From Endomychus coccineus (Eukaryota > Arthropoda > Insecta > Coleoptera > Endomychidae), in contig OY294067.1 of the NCBI GenBank assembly GCA_958510875.1, forward strand, positions 138,043,726 to 138,107,725: a stretch of 64,000 nt of DNA, in the 5' to 3' direction. Position 1 is the stretch's first letter. Each line of letters begins with the position of its first letter. Below the pieces are notes generated by a model. It was not told the origin of the DNA. It ran no database searches and saw only the letters and a program-made list of their open reading frames with translations. The position numbers were made by a program, and so were the translations under genes. Of this stretch, positions 44,770-55,517 are shown piece after piece.

Positions 44770-45483
44770 TCATAAAATACAGTGGTATAAGTTTGATAAT
44801 GAATTGTTTGATTTGTTATTAACACAATCTGTTCTCTGAATTTTATTACTTTCCAAAATTAATATTTTGTGTGTGTTTGATTCCATATTTAATATTCTTA
44901 CATCATTATAATTGAATTTATGATTTGTTTTTACCATATGCGAATGAAGGCCTTTGGGTGAATTTTTTGTATATTTATGAACTTTAATGCGATTTTCCAG
45001 TAATTGTGGTCCTACATATAAAATCTGCACAAGGAATACTACAAACATGAATGAGAAATTTTATTTTTGGTTTTTTACTCTTAAGTTTGGAAAAAAGATA
45101 TTTTCCGATATTAAATTGTTCATATGGTTTCAAAATATTTTCAATTTTTTCTGATAAACTATTTATGTATGGAATACCCATGTATTGTTGTTTACATTTA
45201 CTTTCAGTATTGTATAAATTATTGACACATTCTCTGCAAATTTTATTAATAAATTCTAAAGGATATCCATTTTCTATTGGAGTATTTTTTGCTTCATTCA
45301 AAAAACCTGTCCTATACTTGGGTGAAGTTAAAAATAATGCTAGGTCCATTAGGGCTTTTATAGAATGTTTTCATATTGTATCGGTGATTTGAATTACAAT
45401 TACAATTTTGGTAACGTCCTGACCAAGTAGGCTTAATACACCATTGAGTTAGTAAGGAATTTGAATCATTCTGTCCTATAACT
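44770..45483 (-). pseudogene. Penelope-like RT C-terminus and GIY-YIG endonuclease, frameshifted
   Basis: In N to C order on the minus strand: QWCIKPTWSGRYQN and HRYNMKTFY (45,440-45,380), LFLTSPKYRTGFLNEA, IPYINSLSEKIENIL (45,180-45,130), then HVCSIPCADF and, after a one-base shift, VFLVQILYVGPQLLENRIKV and LHSHMVKTNHKFNYNDVRIL (45,045-44,890). The V-Y-I-P-C and YVG...R...H pattern is the GIY-YIG nuclease of Penelope-like elements, which nicks target DNA. The first Gly-Ile-Tyr is replaced by ILYVG. Frame breaks inactivate it. Confidence 0.75.
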
Positions 45484-45940
45484 AAAGCACGGAAAAAATG
45501 CAACTTTCATTTTTTGCTTTTTTTGCATTTTTTTATACTTTTTCCCACAAAATGCATTTTTTTTAATATTTGAGCATTTTTTGCATTTATTGCCAATTAT
45601 TTTAAAATCCTATTGAACAGAAAGTTTTCATTGTAGAATTTATTAAATCTGTTTGGGTTTGGAACTACCTGCTACCCCAAAATTGAAAGAGCTTGAAAGA
45701 GTACGTACCTACTTTAATGGGAGGGTCTTACTATAATGATGATTATATTACTTTATTCTTAGAATGGGTAATACCAACTACCATAAACAATTAACTGAAA
45801 CCGGGGGATTCGCAGCGGGAGCGGCCTCCCTCAGTAAATATTAGGTAAGTCTTCAATTGAGCAGTACGAAAGCGTTACGATTAGTGAACCTATTGTATAT
45901 TGTATCCTGATTAAAAGAAAGTACAAGTGTTTGAGTCGGA

Positions 45941-47940
45941 ATGCCTGAAACGACATTTAATACTATGTGGATAAAGTCTCACCGAGAACTTACTTGGGAT
46001 AGAGACCACCTTTTTTGTACAGTGTGTTCAAAAATTGTAAGTATATGTTAAATATTGCTATTGGCTTTGTTTTTGAAGTATGTTTTATCTGAAAGTATAA
46101 GTATTCATGTATTCAAGATATAGGTAACATATTATTTTTTAACGAATTAATTGTTTCTATCCTTGCTACGTGGAATCTTTCCATAATTAATAAATAAACT
46201 ACGAGTTTAAAATTCTACAAATAAATACAATATATTAACTCAACCGGTTTCACAAATCACTTTGCATCATCATCAATTCATCAATATTTTGTTTCTCCTG
46301 ATGATGCAAAGTAATTTGTGAAACCGGTTTAGTTAATTGTATTTATTTGTGGAATTTTAAACTCGTAGTTTATTTATAAATTTTTTTTTCTTTTTTTTCT
46401 TTTTACTTATTCGCAGCTTAGTTCTTAACAAATCAAATTACTCGATGTGAATTTTCTATATTCTTTGTGCCTACCAAGTAAAAAAAATTGTCCTTTTAGA
46501 AACGTACAGGGTGGTGTCCAATTATTTTGCAGTTAGATATTTGTTTTTTTTTGCTTATATTTGTTTTGTAAAAATAATGAGTAACTTTCCGTTCCCATTA
46601 TAGATCCACGCCGAGAAAAAATTCGTTGTGGATCAACACGTCAAATCTGCAAAGCATATTTCCAGTATGCAGAAATTATCATCGCAACAAACCTCAAGAG
46701 GTTGCCTCCAATAACAGAAGCCAAAAAAAGACGACCAAAAAGAGTTCAATGAGGATTTGTGCAAGGCAATGATTGCCAGTAACATACCGTTGAGCAAGTT
46801 AAATAATCCCAACCTGAAGGAATTTTTAAGAAAATATTATAAACTAAATATTCCGGACGAGTCGACCTTACGTAAAGCAAGTGTCGACTCAATTTATAAA
46901 CAAACATTAACTTGTATCAAAAACGAAGTCATTTCAAACTATTTTTATATTGTAGTAGACGAAACCACCGATTCGTGCGGTAGATATATCGCACATGCGT
47001 TAATAGGTGATTTAGGGGAAACGAATCTCAGCAGATCCTATCTTTTTGCTTCAAAAAAACTTGAAAAAGCTAATAATTTAAAAATTACACGATTTGTCCA
47101 AGATTCATTGAACAATTTTTTCTTGCCCCAAATTGTTCCGACAGAAAAATTTATTCTATTTTTATCTGATGCAGCACCTTATATGACTAATGCTGGACAA
47201 AATTTAGAAATATTTTATTCTAATCTGCAACTTGTAACCTGTCTAGCTCATGGCATTAATAGAGCGGCAGAATGTATAAGAGAGCAATGACCCAATTAAC
47301 AATGTAAAAAACCTATTTTTAAAAGGGTTCAATTTTACAAAGAAAAATTTCCAAATCTTGTCTTACCTCCACAACCTGTAATAACTCGTTGGGGTACCTG
47401 GTTGGATGCAGCTATATGTTATGCTGACAATTACGACGCCATTAAACATGTGATTGACGATATTAGTGACTCTTCATCTACATCTCTTTTAAACTCAAAA
47501 AATCTTTTTAAAAATTCATTAATAAAGAATAGTTTAATATTTATAAAAACCAATTATATGTATGTATCTACAGCTATTAAAAGTTTAGAAAAATCTTGTG
47601 TTCCATTAACGGAATCAGTAGCTCTGATTAGCCAGTTTGAGTCAAATTGTAAGAAAGTCGCTGGACAAATTGGAACCGTCGTTCTACATAAATTCAATTC
47701 TGTGGCTCAAAATAATACAGGCTTTCAAATTTTGAAAAATATTTCGAAAGTTTTTGTGGGCGAAAACGATGTAAATATACCTAACTTATAATTAAACATC
47801 ATTTGTAAATATATAAATATCCTCCCATTACATCAGTTGATGTTGAACGAAGTTTTTCAATTTTTAAACACATGTTTTCTGACAAGTTTCCTACTAGAAA
47901 ACTTTGAAGAACACTCAATTATTAATAGTTTTCATAATAA
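45941..47940 (+). pseudogene. hAT transposase with intron-split BED-type zinc finger, broken
   Basis: Exon 1 (ATG 45,941) encodes MWIKSHRELTWDRDHLFC with CTVC, the first half of a zinc finger. A GTAAGT donor at 46,037 and TAG acceptor ending at 46,603 bound an intron of 567 bases. Exon 2 continues in phase with HVKSAKH, the second half (H-X4-H). One TAA at 46,712 breaks it. Then VVDETTDSCGRYIA (first catalytic Asp, about 46,955), FLSDAAPYM, LAHGINRAAE (47,240-47,270) and, after stops, ITRWGTW (47,381). The dimerisation tail TSVDVERSFSIFKHMFSD is at 47,832-47,880. Family transposases cut and paste the element. Confidence 0.8.
46191..46376. repeat. Inverted repeat (about 80-bp arms) in the hAT intron, with hammerhead-like core
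   Basis: Left arm 46,191-46,274 starts TAAATAAACTACGAGT; right arm 46,299-46,376 is its reverse complement with small indels. The plus strand has CTGATGATGCAAAGTAATTTGTGAAAC (27 bases, 46,298-46,324 by position): CTGATGA, a GCAAA-GTAA-TTTGT hairpin and GAAAC. Confidence 0.8.
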
Positions 47941-48298
47941 TTGGAAGACATGACTTATGTTCGCTTAAATGCCTATATTTTAATTTTGTTTTATTGTTAT
48001 CTTAGGTATATTGATAATTTTAATAGTATGTATTATTAATAATAAAATCTGATACGTAATATAAATTATTATATAGATTATTAAATCCCGCCCACACTCC
48101 CTACCATAATAAAATAATGAAATAATAGTATTATTCAACATTATAATATACATCAATTCTTGAATTTTTTTCTAAATTCCTTGCATTTTTTCTAAAATTC
48201 TTGCATTTTTTTCTAAAATCCTTGCATTTTTTATCAATTTTTGATGCATTTAAATGCGCGAATTTTTGGCTTTTTCGGTTGCATTTTTTCCGAGCTTT

Positions 48299-48745
48299 AC
48301 ATAACTGTTAAGTCTAAAAAATTGATTCTATTGTTTTTTCTATTTCAATAGTAAACTGAACGTTGGGATGAAAATTGTTAAATTCATGTAATATGTACTC
48401 CATTTTACTCTCTGGTACTGCGGTGATTATATTATCTACAAATCTTTGAAAAAAATTAATTCAAAATCTAAATTTTCTAAGAAGTTTTCTTGTAAATGTT
48501 CCATTACTAAATCAGATATTGAGACTGGAATTGATGAACCCATGGCACAACCATCTAGTTGTTCATAAAACTGATTATTAAACTGAAAATAATGTGAAGT
48601 AAATGTTAATTCAGAGCCTATTAAAACTTTTTCCTTTTTCCTTTTTCTAAGGTAATGTTGTGTACATCTCAATTTGATCCCATTTTTCTATTTTCTATGA
48701 TAATATTCTTGGCTAAGTTGAGAGGAACAATTTTAATTTGTAGTT
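48299..48745 (-). pseudogene. Penelope-like reverse transcriptase fragment
   Basis: On the minus strand: PLNLAKNIIIENRKMGSN (48,700), YFQFNNQFYEQLDGCAMGSS (48,590-48,530), ISDLVMEHLQENFL, then FVDNIITAVPESKMEYILHE (48,445-48,385) and FTIEIEKTIESIFLDLTVM up to the hAT end. The D-G-x-x-M-G-S box and F-V-D-N (normally Y-x-D-D) are the RT boxes of this family; the second Asp is Asn. A stop and frame shifts occur near 48,675 and 48,450. Confidence 0.8.
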
Positions 48746-48771
48746 TTGTGGTATATTGACAAAATAAAAGA

Positions 48772-48817
48772 GACTACAAATCAATTACATTAGATGTAAA
48801 AAGCCTTTTCACTAATG
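48772..48817 (+). pseudogene. Penelope RT motif A fragment on the opposite strand
   Basis: ITLDVKSLFTNV is read on the plus strand; the minus-strand RT fragment beside it starts just after this same point (PLNLAKN). The two are head to head, so the element was inverted at this junction. The tRNA-like satellite starts directly after TNV. Confidence 0.55.
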
Positions 48818-50150
48818 TGCGTGAATAGTTGATCTAGAGCGGAACATCGAATCGCATTGTGTTCATCAATGATCTACTATCGTTAGAGGTTTATATTTAC
48901 AAAAATATAAGAATCTGACGGGACCAAAATGGTATAATTGGTAAGCACCCTGGACTAGACATCCAGAAATGTTTTACCTTCATTCATTTTTATAATCCTA
49001 TGATGAATTATCTAAGATATCTTCATAATTCAGAAAAATTAATTCGATATCTCTTACTGTACTTACAAGAAATTGTGGCCAAGTAGACGAAAAAATCTTA
49101 AACTTGTTTATACTTACCCAGAACATTTCTGAGTCAGTTCTATTGAAATATATAAGAACCGGGACGCTGTCATTGAATGAGTACTGCGAAGAGTAATTGT
49201 CAATCATAGTAATATTCTAACCTACATTTCTCACTTCAAAACAATTGAACTTGACGAATGTGCGTGAATAGTTGATCTATAGCGGAACATCGAAACGCAT
49301 TATTTTCATCAATGATCTTCTATCCTTTCAGAGGTTTATATTTACAAAAATATAAGAATCTGATGGATCCAAAATGAGATGACATTCAGGAATGTGGGTT
49401 CGAATCTCGCCTATGGTTCAATGTTTTACGTTCATTCATCTTCAGAATCCTATGTAACATTATCTAACTTATCTTTATAATTTCTAAAATTTAATTCTAT
49501 ATCTCTTACACAAAATTGTGGCCAATAAGGCAAAGAAACCTTAAACTTGTTGATAATTACCCAGAACTTTTCGCAGTCAGTTCTATTGAAATATATAAGA
49601 AACGGGATGCTGTCTATGAATGAGCATACTGTCGAGAGTAATTGAGAATCATAGTAATACTCTAACCTACGTTCCTCTCTTCAAAACGATTGAACTTGAG
49701 ATGAATTTGCGTGAATAGTTGATCTATTGCGAAACATCGAATCGCATTGTGTTCATCAATGATCTACTATCCCTTCAGAGTTTTATATTTACATGAAGAT
49801 AAGAATCTGACAGGACCAAAATTGTGTAATTGGTAAACACCCTGAACTAGACAACCAGAAATATGGGTTCGAATCCCGCCTATGCTTCAATGTTTTACGT
49901 TCATTCAACTCTATAATCCTATGTTAAATTATGTAAGTTATCTTTATAATTAAGAAAATTTAATTCATTATCTCTTAATGTACTTACACGCAATTGTGGC
50001 CAATTAGACAAAGAAAACTTAAACTTGTTTATACTTAACCAGAACATTTCTCAGTCAGTCCTACTGGGACATATAAGAACCGGGATGCTGTCATTGTATA
50101 AGTACTGTCAAGGGAAAGGGCTAATCATAGTAATACTCTAAAATACAGGA
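48818..50150 (+). repeat. tRNA-containing satellite, three tandem units of about 445 bp
   Basis: Units start TGCGTGAATAGTTGATC at 48,818, 49,261 and 49,708 (periods 443 and 447). Each has a tRNA-like block: 48,920-48,970 (B box lost), 49,361-49,420 (A box lost) and 49,813-49,889 (both boxes). The full block has ends that can pair, GTGTAATTGGTAAACAC and GGTTCGAATCCCGCC. The remaining 370 bases are AT-rich and conserved between units. Inverted or single copies lie at 23.2-24.65 kb. Confidence 0.85.
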
Positions 50151-50260
50151 TTTAAATAAATTTCCCAGACTGTTTACGCTACGTTAAAAGTCTCACTTGT
50201 TACGGTAATTATAAAAACTGGGATCCTTGGGTAAAGACACTGTTTGTGACCTAATTAAAC

Positions 50261-51921
50261 CAGTGGCGGCTCCTCGAAGGAGGCTAAGGAGGCTCAGCCT
50301 CCTCACCAATTTATCTTAATGATCATTCTCCATTTTATTTCCTGTTTCTCTGATAATTCTTTAAATTTTACAATTAATTCCCCGTTCTCAGTAGTTATTT
50401 TTAATCTGGCAACAGTGGCCAGAGGCTAGATTCTCTATATATCTCAAACGTTAAATACGTGTGGTCAACACAGTGGCCGTTTTCCAAGCAGTTCAATTGC
50501 TAGATAAGGTAGAAGAGCGAATATGGCAACACCCTATGTAGGCTAGCTTCTCGTACGGAATCGTCGGTCGGATGAAATACGATTACTTGCTACCGCCCTT
50601 CCGCTAGAAGAATGCGACACGTGTCGTGTTCCGTTAGTTCTTGTTTTTGTACCGCGAGGCGAAGTAAGGTTAAGTAGTTAAGTTATAATTTATCTAATCG
50701 GTGAACGTTAAAATGATGAGTGACTTAGTTGCTGGGTTCTTAGAAAATCCATTTAGTGGATTAACATATGATAGAAAAGTGTTTTGTTAAAAATAAACGG
50801 CCTTTACCGGATTTGAAAGGATTAGTGGTGACGGTGACAGGTATGTTTCAAAATCGAAATACACAATAAATTATATAGCTTGCTATTTACATCTGATACA
50901 ACTTCATGTTGGGGACACTCGGGTTATGATGATTTGAAAAATTTAGCTCGTGGTATAGATAGACATGAAAAATCGCAGGAACATAAAATATAACATCGAG
51001 CATTAAGTTTAAATTAACCGGTAAACAGAATATTGTTAAAGGAGGAAAACATATAATTTGGTAGACAGGAAACTACATTATAAACAACTTTTTTTATGAA
51101 ATTTTAGATACTATTAAAGGTCAAATTGAGATTCGATATTCCGATTTACATGAATTGAAGTTTTTCGACTTGACGAATAGAAGATTTTTCGAATCTTTTT
51201 TTTCAAAAGAGTTTCCCAATACACTTTTAGATAACTTAGTTCTAAAATATAAATTTTTGATAAAATAGCACTGCACAATGAATTATGGGTTATATACCTA
51301 CTCGGATAAAGATATTTTAGGGCAGTACAACATTCACGCCGATATGATAAAATATATGATAGACAATGATTTGCGACAAGTTTTACCTCAGTTTTATGAA
51401 CTACTTTGTTTGACAGTCACCATTCCTGTCACGTCGGCATCGGTGGAGAGATCATTTTCTACTCTCAAACGAATTAAAAGTTACATGCGAAATACAATGG
51501 GCCAAAATCGTTGATACAATGTTAGTTTGATATCTATTGAAAAAGATTTAGTAAAACACTTAAAACAAAATCATGCATTTTATGATAATATTATTGATCA
51601 TTTTTCGCAAACTAAAGACCGTAGAATTCCGTTAATATGTAAAAAAAGTTAATAAAAATAATAAAAAAAACAAAATATGAAAAATTAAAAAAAAAAAATA
51701 AAAAATATCAAAAATCCAAAGAAAAAAACGAACAAAAAAATTTTTTGCCAAGAGAAACTCTACACCTCCACGTTGGTTCTTGCTTGGCAACAATTAATTT
51801 TGTCACTGAAGTAGCTGGTACGGTCGCTGTGCAAAGGTTAAAAGGCTGTGAATAGAGTATATTTTTACAAGAACGTTTTATGTCCAGCCTCCTCTCTTAA
51901 AAAGTTCACGAGCCGCCACTG
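50261..51921 (+). mobile_element. hAT transposon, internally deleted, perfect 8-bp target duplication
   Basis: Starts CAGTGGCGGCTC and ends GAGCCGCCACTG; AATTAAAC flanks it at 50,253-50,260 and 51,922-51,929. 1,661 bp. A hairpin (GGAGGCTAAGGAGGCTCAGCC) lies inside the left end. Confidence 0.95.
50714..51650 (+). pseudogene. hAT transposase remnant (ZMYM1-like type)
   Basis: N-terminal words MMSDLVAGFLENPFSGLTYD (50,714), then TSCWGHSGYDDLKNLARGID and RHEKSQEH (50,903-50,985), the TTF-type zinc finger. The middle of the protein, with the catalytic residues, is deleted. The C-terminus (51,278-51,514) has YELLCLTVTIPVTSASVERS followed by FSTLKRIKSYMRNTMG, the hAT dimerisation box, and ends with a premature TGA after a further short stretch. 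It cannot make active enzyme. Confidence 0.8.
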
Positions 51922-51929
51922 AATTAAAC

Positions 51930-52650
51930 TATGTGATTTGTCTCAGTGGTCAAATCAGAAAAAGAGGGAGACCCCGATCATTCATGCTATATTCAACCGG
52001 ATATGGGCAAACCAAAATATGAAGATCTGTTGTTTGTCATTCATGATAAATATGTAATAATATTAAATACACAATTAAAATTGATGAAGTTGTTCTACAA
52101 ACATGCAATAGCACAATTTATAAAACATTTAAAACTGCAACATATTTCCAAATCTTAGTTTTGCAATGATTAATGATTAACATTTAAATTACACACATGA
52201 AACTTAACGCAACACACAATCATTTTCAATATCTCCCTGTACAATGAGTGATGAATATTTGAAATATTACACAAAATCCATTTTTTTCCAAGTTATTTTT
52301 CAAGATTAAAAAGTAGGTAGTTCTTTCAGCTATGAAGACACTTTAATAAATATTTTAAGGATGGTGAACACAAACTGTAGTTTGATTAGCTACTTACAGT
52401 TATTTTTGAACTTTGCGGGGTGCTCGTGAGTCTGTAAATACTCCCTGAATATTTCTCGATTATTGCAGACACAACAGAAAAATATTTTGGTGAATGGTTC
52501 TCTCCTCACTACATGAAACTACCATAGAATTGACCTGAGGCATATTGGAAGTGTATTGTAACGTCTATAACATGAGTATTTTTTCTATTATTAAGCTATT
52601 TTTCTTCCATAGCAATTCTTTTAGAGTTCATATACATTTATGATTCAATT
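51930..52650. other. Intergenic, no gene recognised
   Basis: A 70-codon frame (51,946-52,158) shows no domain. The rest is AT-rich. Confidence 0.35.
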
Positions 52651-52654
52651 CTTT

Positions 52655-52885
52655 CAATGAGAAGTGGAGTAAACAAAGAGGAATAGTCACAATCAACGAT
52701 AATGATGAATTGTGTCTACCTCTTGCCTTGATAGCTGATTCAACGTATATGAATGAAGACCGTGAGCTTGATAAAATATGATATAGCAGGGGAAAAATAC
52801 AGGATCGAAAAACTCTGAAACTTATGTAGGATTCTTATCAACGAATTATGGTGTTTGATTCAAGGAACATCTACTAGATTGGTAA
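52655..52885 (+). pseudogene. Possible N-terminal fragment of a Polinton-type DNA polymerase
   Basis: One frame reads KQRGIVTINDNDELCLPLAL, IADSTYMNEDRELDKI, a stop, RGKIQDRKTLKL, a stop, then SYQRIMVFDSRN. A basic start, I-x-I-x-N-x-D-x-L-C-L-P-x-A-(I/L) and a following K-x-(Q)-(D/E)-(R/K) helix resemble the region upstream of the palm in polymerases of arthropod Polintons. Only about 70 residues; no polymerase motif is visible. Confidence 0.3.
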
Positions 52886-52956
52886 GTTAGATAATCAAAA
52901 CGTTATAGCTATCTTGAAGACTTATGATATGATACAATTATTGCTGATAAAAAAAA

Positions 52957-53180
52957 TATACGCGCTTACCCATAGTAGAGATAGGAGACAAATACATATG
53001 TAGCAACCAAACACTCTAACATTTTTTTTGTTTCTTCCTAAACTCTAGAATTCGATTTTTGTTTGTATCCATAGGAATATACGAGCCTACCCATTGTATA
53101 GAGAGAAGACAAATACGTGTGTAGTAACCAAAACACTGTAACATTTTTGTAGTTACTAAACTCCAGATTTCGACTCATAT
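52957..53180. repeat. About 121-bp tandem duplication
   Basis: TATACGCGCTTACCCATAGT at 52,957 recurs as TATACGAGCCTACCCATTGT at 53,078; the following ACAAATAC and GTAGTAACCAAAACACTGTA words also match. Moderately diverged. Confidence 0.75.
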
Positions 53181-53381
53181 GTAATTTATAGAAACAAAAT
53201 AAAATGGGTTCTAGAAATGTTGTTTTTTTCATATGACCTAGTCTAGCTTCCCAATGGTAAGACTGGCCGAATGTAATTGATGATTGATCTGAATTAAAAG
53301 GCAGCAGAAGGATCAATGATCAGTTTCAACAGTCATAATAGCAAGCGTGTAGTGGAGGAAAATCAAAGCAGAGTGTTTAAC

Positions 53382-53975
53382 TGGTGTACTATTAGAAGTT
53401 GATATTTGTCATAGTTGTTCACTTGGAACTAATTGAATATAATAAATAAATTATCAATAATAAAACTACATTTACCCCACCGATACAAATGGTATTAAAT
53501 ACAATTAAGCATGTGTGTTAAGCTATAGCAAAACATGAGTATGAACCTGAATGAATTGAAAGAATCAACACTATATACTCAAACAAAAAAGAAAACAAAC
53601 CTACAGTCGAAAAACATGCTCGAGATAAATGTTTATGGAAATATGACTAAGCTAGAAAAGCGTAATTAGGCTTGTATAAATATGGATTATGCTCTGCGAG
53701 AACTCTCACTCCGACAATTTTGATAAATCGTTAAGATTTTACTGATGTACTATTGAAAGTTGATATTTGTAGTAGATGTTTAGTGAAACTAATTGAATAA
53801 AATAATAATTAATAAGTAATAAAAATTAGATTCAGCTTACTGTAACAATTAGTCTTAAATATATACTATAGCAGAACATATGTATGAACCTAAATTAATT
53901 GGAAGAATCAACACTGGATCCAAAAAAAAAACCTACAGTCCAAAAGTATGCAAGAAGCTCGATATATCATAATGA
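53382..53975. repeat. About 357-bp diverged tandem duplication
   Basis: GTACTATTAGAAGTTGATAT at about 53,385 and GTACTATTGAAAGTTGATAT at about 53,743, then ATGAACCT and GAAGAATCAACACT and CCTACAGTC words in the same order in both. No ORF. Confidence 0.7.
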
Positions 53976-54293
53976 GTTAGGTCGTGGACTGAATGTGAAA
54001 AATAAATGATTTGAATATACTACAAATTATGAAACATGACGTGATTTTCCGCTTGAGCGATGATGATCCGGAAGAAAATTATTCAACTTGAGGATGGTAT
54101 AGTACTACATCGTATTATTATCAATTTATAGTTATTATTCCTCATTTTAGAATGATAAATAAACACTATTCCTGTTTATCGTCGCATGAATGTGTAGGTA
54201 GCTGAATGCACGTTGTTATTTACTCCTGTTCAAATTCAACACAAACAAGCATACCCAATTAACATCTGTAAGTATCTCATTATTTACACATCA

Positions 54294-54748
54294 ATGGTAC
54301 TGACGAGAGAGGATACCCAAAAAATTTGGGATATTATTGCAAATTCAATTGAGTCACATCTTAATATTCCAACTCCGTTAACACATGTTATTATCGATGC
54401 TATCGTGACGAAAGTCACAGATGAGCTGAAGAAGCATCTTAAAAAGTATGATGATAAGATACAATCACTCACAAATGGAAACGATATTCTCTAGCAAAAA
54501 GTTAATTCCCTGGAGCAGTATCATAAAAAGAAATGCATCAAGTATACTCAGAGAATAAGCAACAAATCGGAGAAAATATAATTGTAAAAGCCTCTAAAAT
54601 AGGAGACAAGTATAAAGTAATGGGTAAAAAGAAGAACCTAAGGAATACTAATATATTTATAGGCGAATACCTTGCCAAATTGAATTTGGAATTGTTAAAT
54701 AAGGCGATAAAGAGGTATGGGAAGACGAAGAGTGGATACGCTGAGTAG
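54294..54748 (+). pseudogene. CR1-like ORF1 protein, broken
   Basis: The ATG at 54,294 starts MVLTREDTQKIWDIIANSIE with a helical segment to 54,494 (stop), then KVNSLEQYHKKK (54,500-54,537), the coiled-coil exit box of ORF1 proteins in this group. The second frame (54,533-54,748) has MGKKKNLRNTNIFIGEYLAK and ELLNKAIKRYG, the C-terminal RNA-binding part. In the family ORF1 protein binds the element RNA. One stop and one frameshift. Confidence 0.65.
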
Positions 54749-55515
54749 GGGAGGTGGTATTGCGTTGTATATTGGCTCAAATATTGACTATAGAAAACTG
54801 AACATTGAAACAGTATTTGAAAACGCCAATGAAATTGGACAATTGTGCATACATTTTGAACTTAACTCAGAGAGATATGCATTTGGTGTGATATAGAACT
54901 CCTTTATAAATATTATGAATAACACAATTGCTCATATAGGCCCAATAACTGAACATATCATACTGGTCGGCGATCTAAATATAAATATGAACAGTCACAC
55001 TAGTAGGAACTGTGAAAAATTGAATAATATTCTATACAATTATAAACTTACACAGCACCTTAACGATCATACATGTATTATGGGCGAAAACCAAACGCTA
55101 ATAGGATGTCAACGAAATGGGAAATATTTAACTGGATGAAATGGCAGATCATAACTTGATAAAATGTACAATAGCGATAGCGATCAAGGACAAATTGCAA
55201 AAAAAAGTTATAACATACAGAAACTTCAAAAATCTCAATCACGAACTCTTTCTACCACAGTTTGCGGACATAGACTGGCATAACTGCTATATACTGAACG
55301 ATATTAACGATGAAGAAAAATATTCGAGTAATCCATTATTTCGATATACATGCTCCAATAATAACTAGAAGGGCTACCAAGAAACCTGCACCATGGAGAA
55401 CATACACTATAGAACAAATAGAATAACAGTGTGACGGGGCTCATCAAAAATATAGAAACACACAAAGCACAGCTACGGAACACTGAAATATCTCTATAAC
55501 TACAAATACCGTCTT
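54740..55515 (+). pseudogene. CR1-like ORF2 endonuclease, broken
   Basis: RGGGIALYIGSNIDY (54,747-54,790), HIILVGDLNINMNSHTS (54,955-55,006), then MADHNLIKCTIA (55,141-55,176), which contains the D-H-N residues near the end of apurinic-type endonucleases. HAPIITRRATKKPAPWRTYT (55,352-55,410) opens the linker to RT. Stops at 54,894 and 55,137 and frame changes interrupt it. The enzyme nicks target DNA for reverse transcription. Confidence 0.7.
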
Positions 55516-55517
55516 CC

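Larger units (their letters stand above)
45484..48298 (+). mobile_element. hAT transposon (2.8 kb) in the Penelope-like element
   Basis: Ends are AAAGCACGGAAAAAATGCAAC and, at the right end, the reverse complement of AAAGCTCGGAAAAAATGCAAC. Flanking octamers CTATAACT (45,476) and ACATAACT (48,299) match at six of eight, a decayed target duplication. Inside lies a hAT transposase gene on the plus strand. Subterminal TTGCATTTTT words occur several times at both ends. Confidence 0.85.
44340..48817 (-). mobile_element. Penelope-like element, split by a hAT insertion
   Basis: RT words (48,735 down to 48,310) and GIY-YIG endonuclease words (45,440 down to 44,800) on the minus strand are in the right order, separated by the hAT element at 45,484-48,298. 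A worn hammerhead-like core follows at 44,345-44,385. RT plus C-terminal GIY-YIG plus hammerhead is the make-up of Penelope-like elements. Confidence 0.75.

Noticed and set aside
44984..45392. Plus-strand ORF at 45,051-45,392
   Set aside because: Antisense shadow of the Penelope-like C-terminal region, which shows clear family words on the minus strand.
49813..49889. Functional tRNA gene in the satellite
   Set aside because: Same block in a tandem unit, with sister blocks missing one promoter box; acceptor-end pairing has a mismatch.
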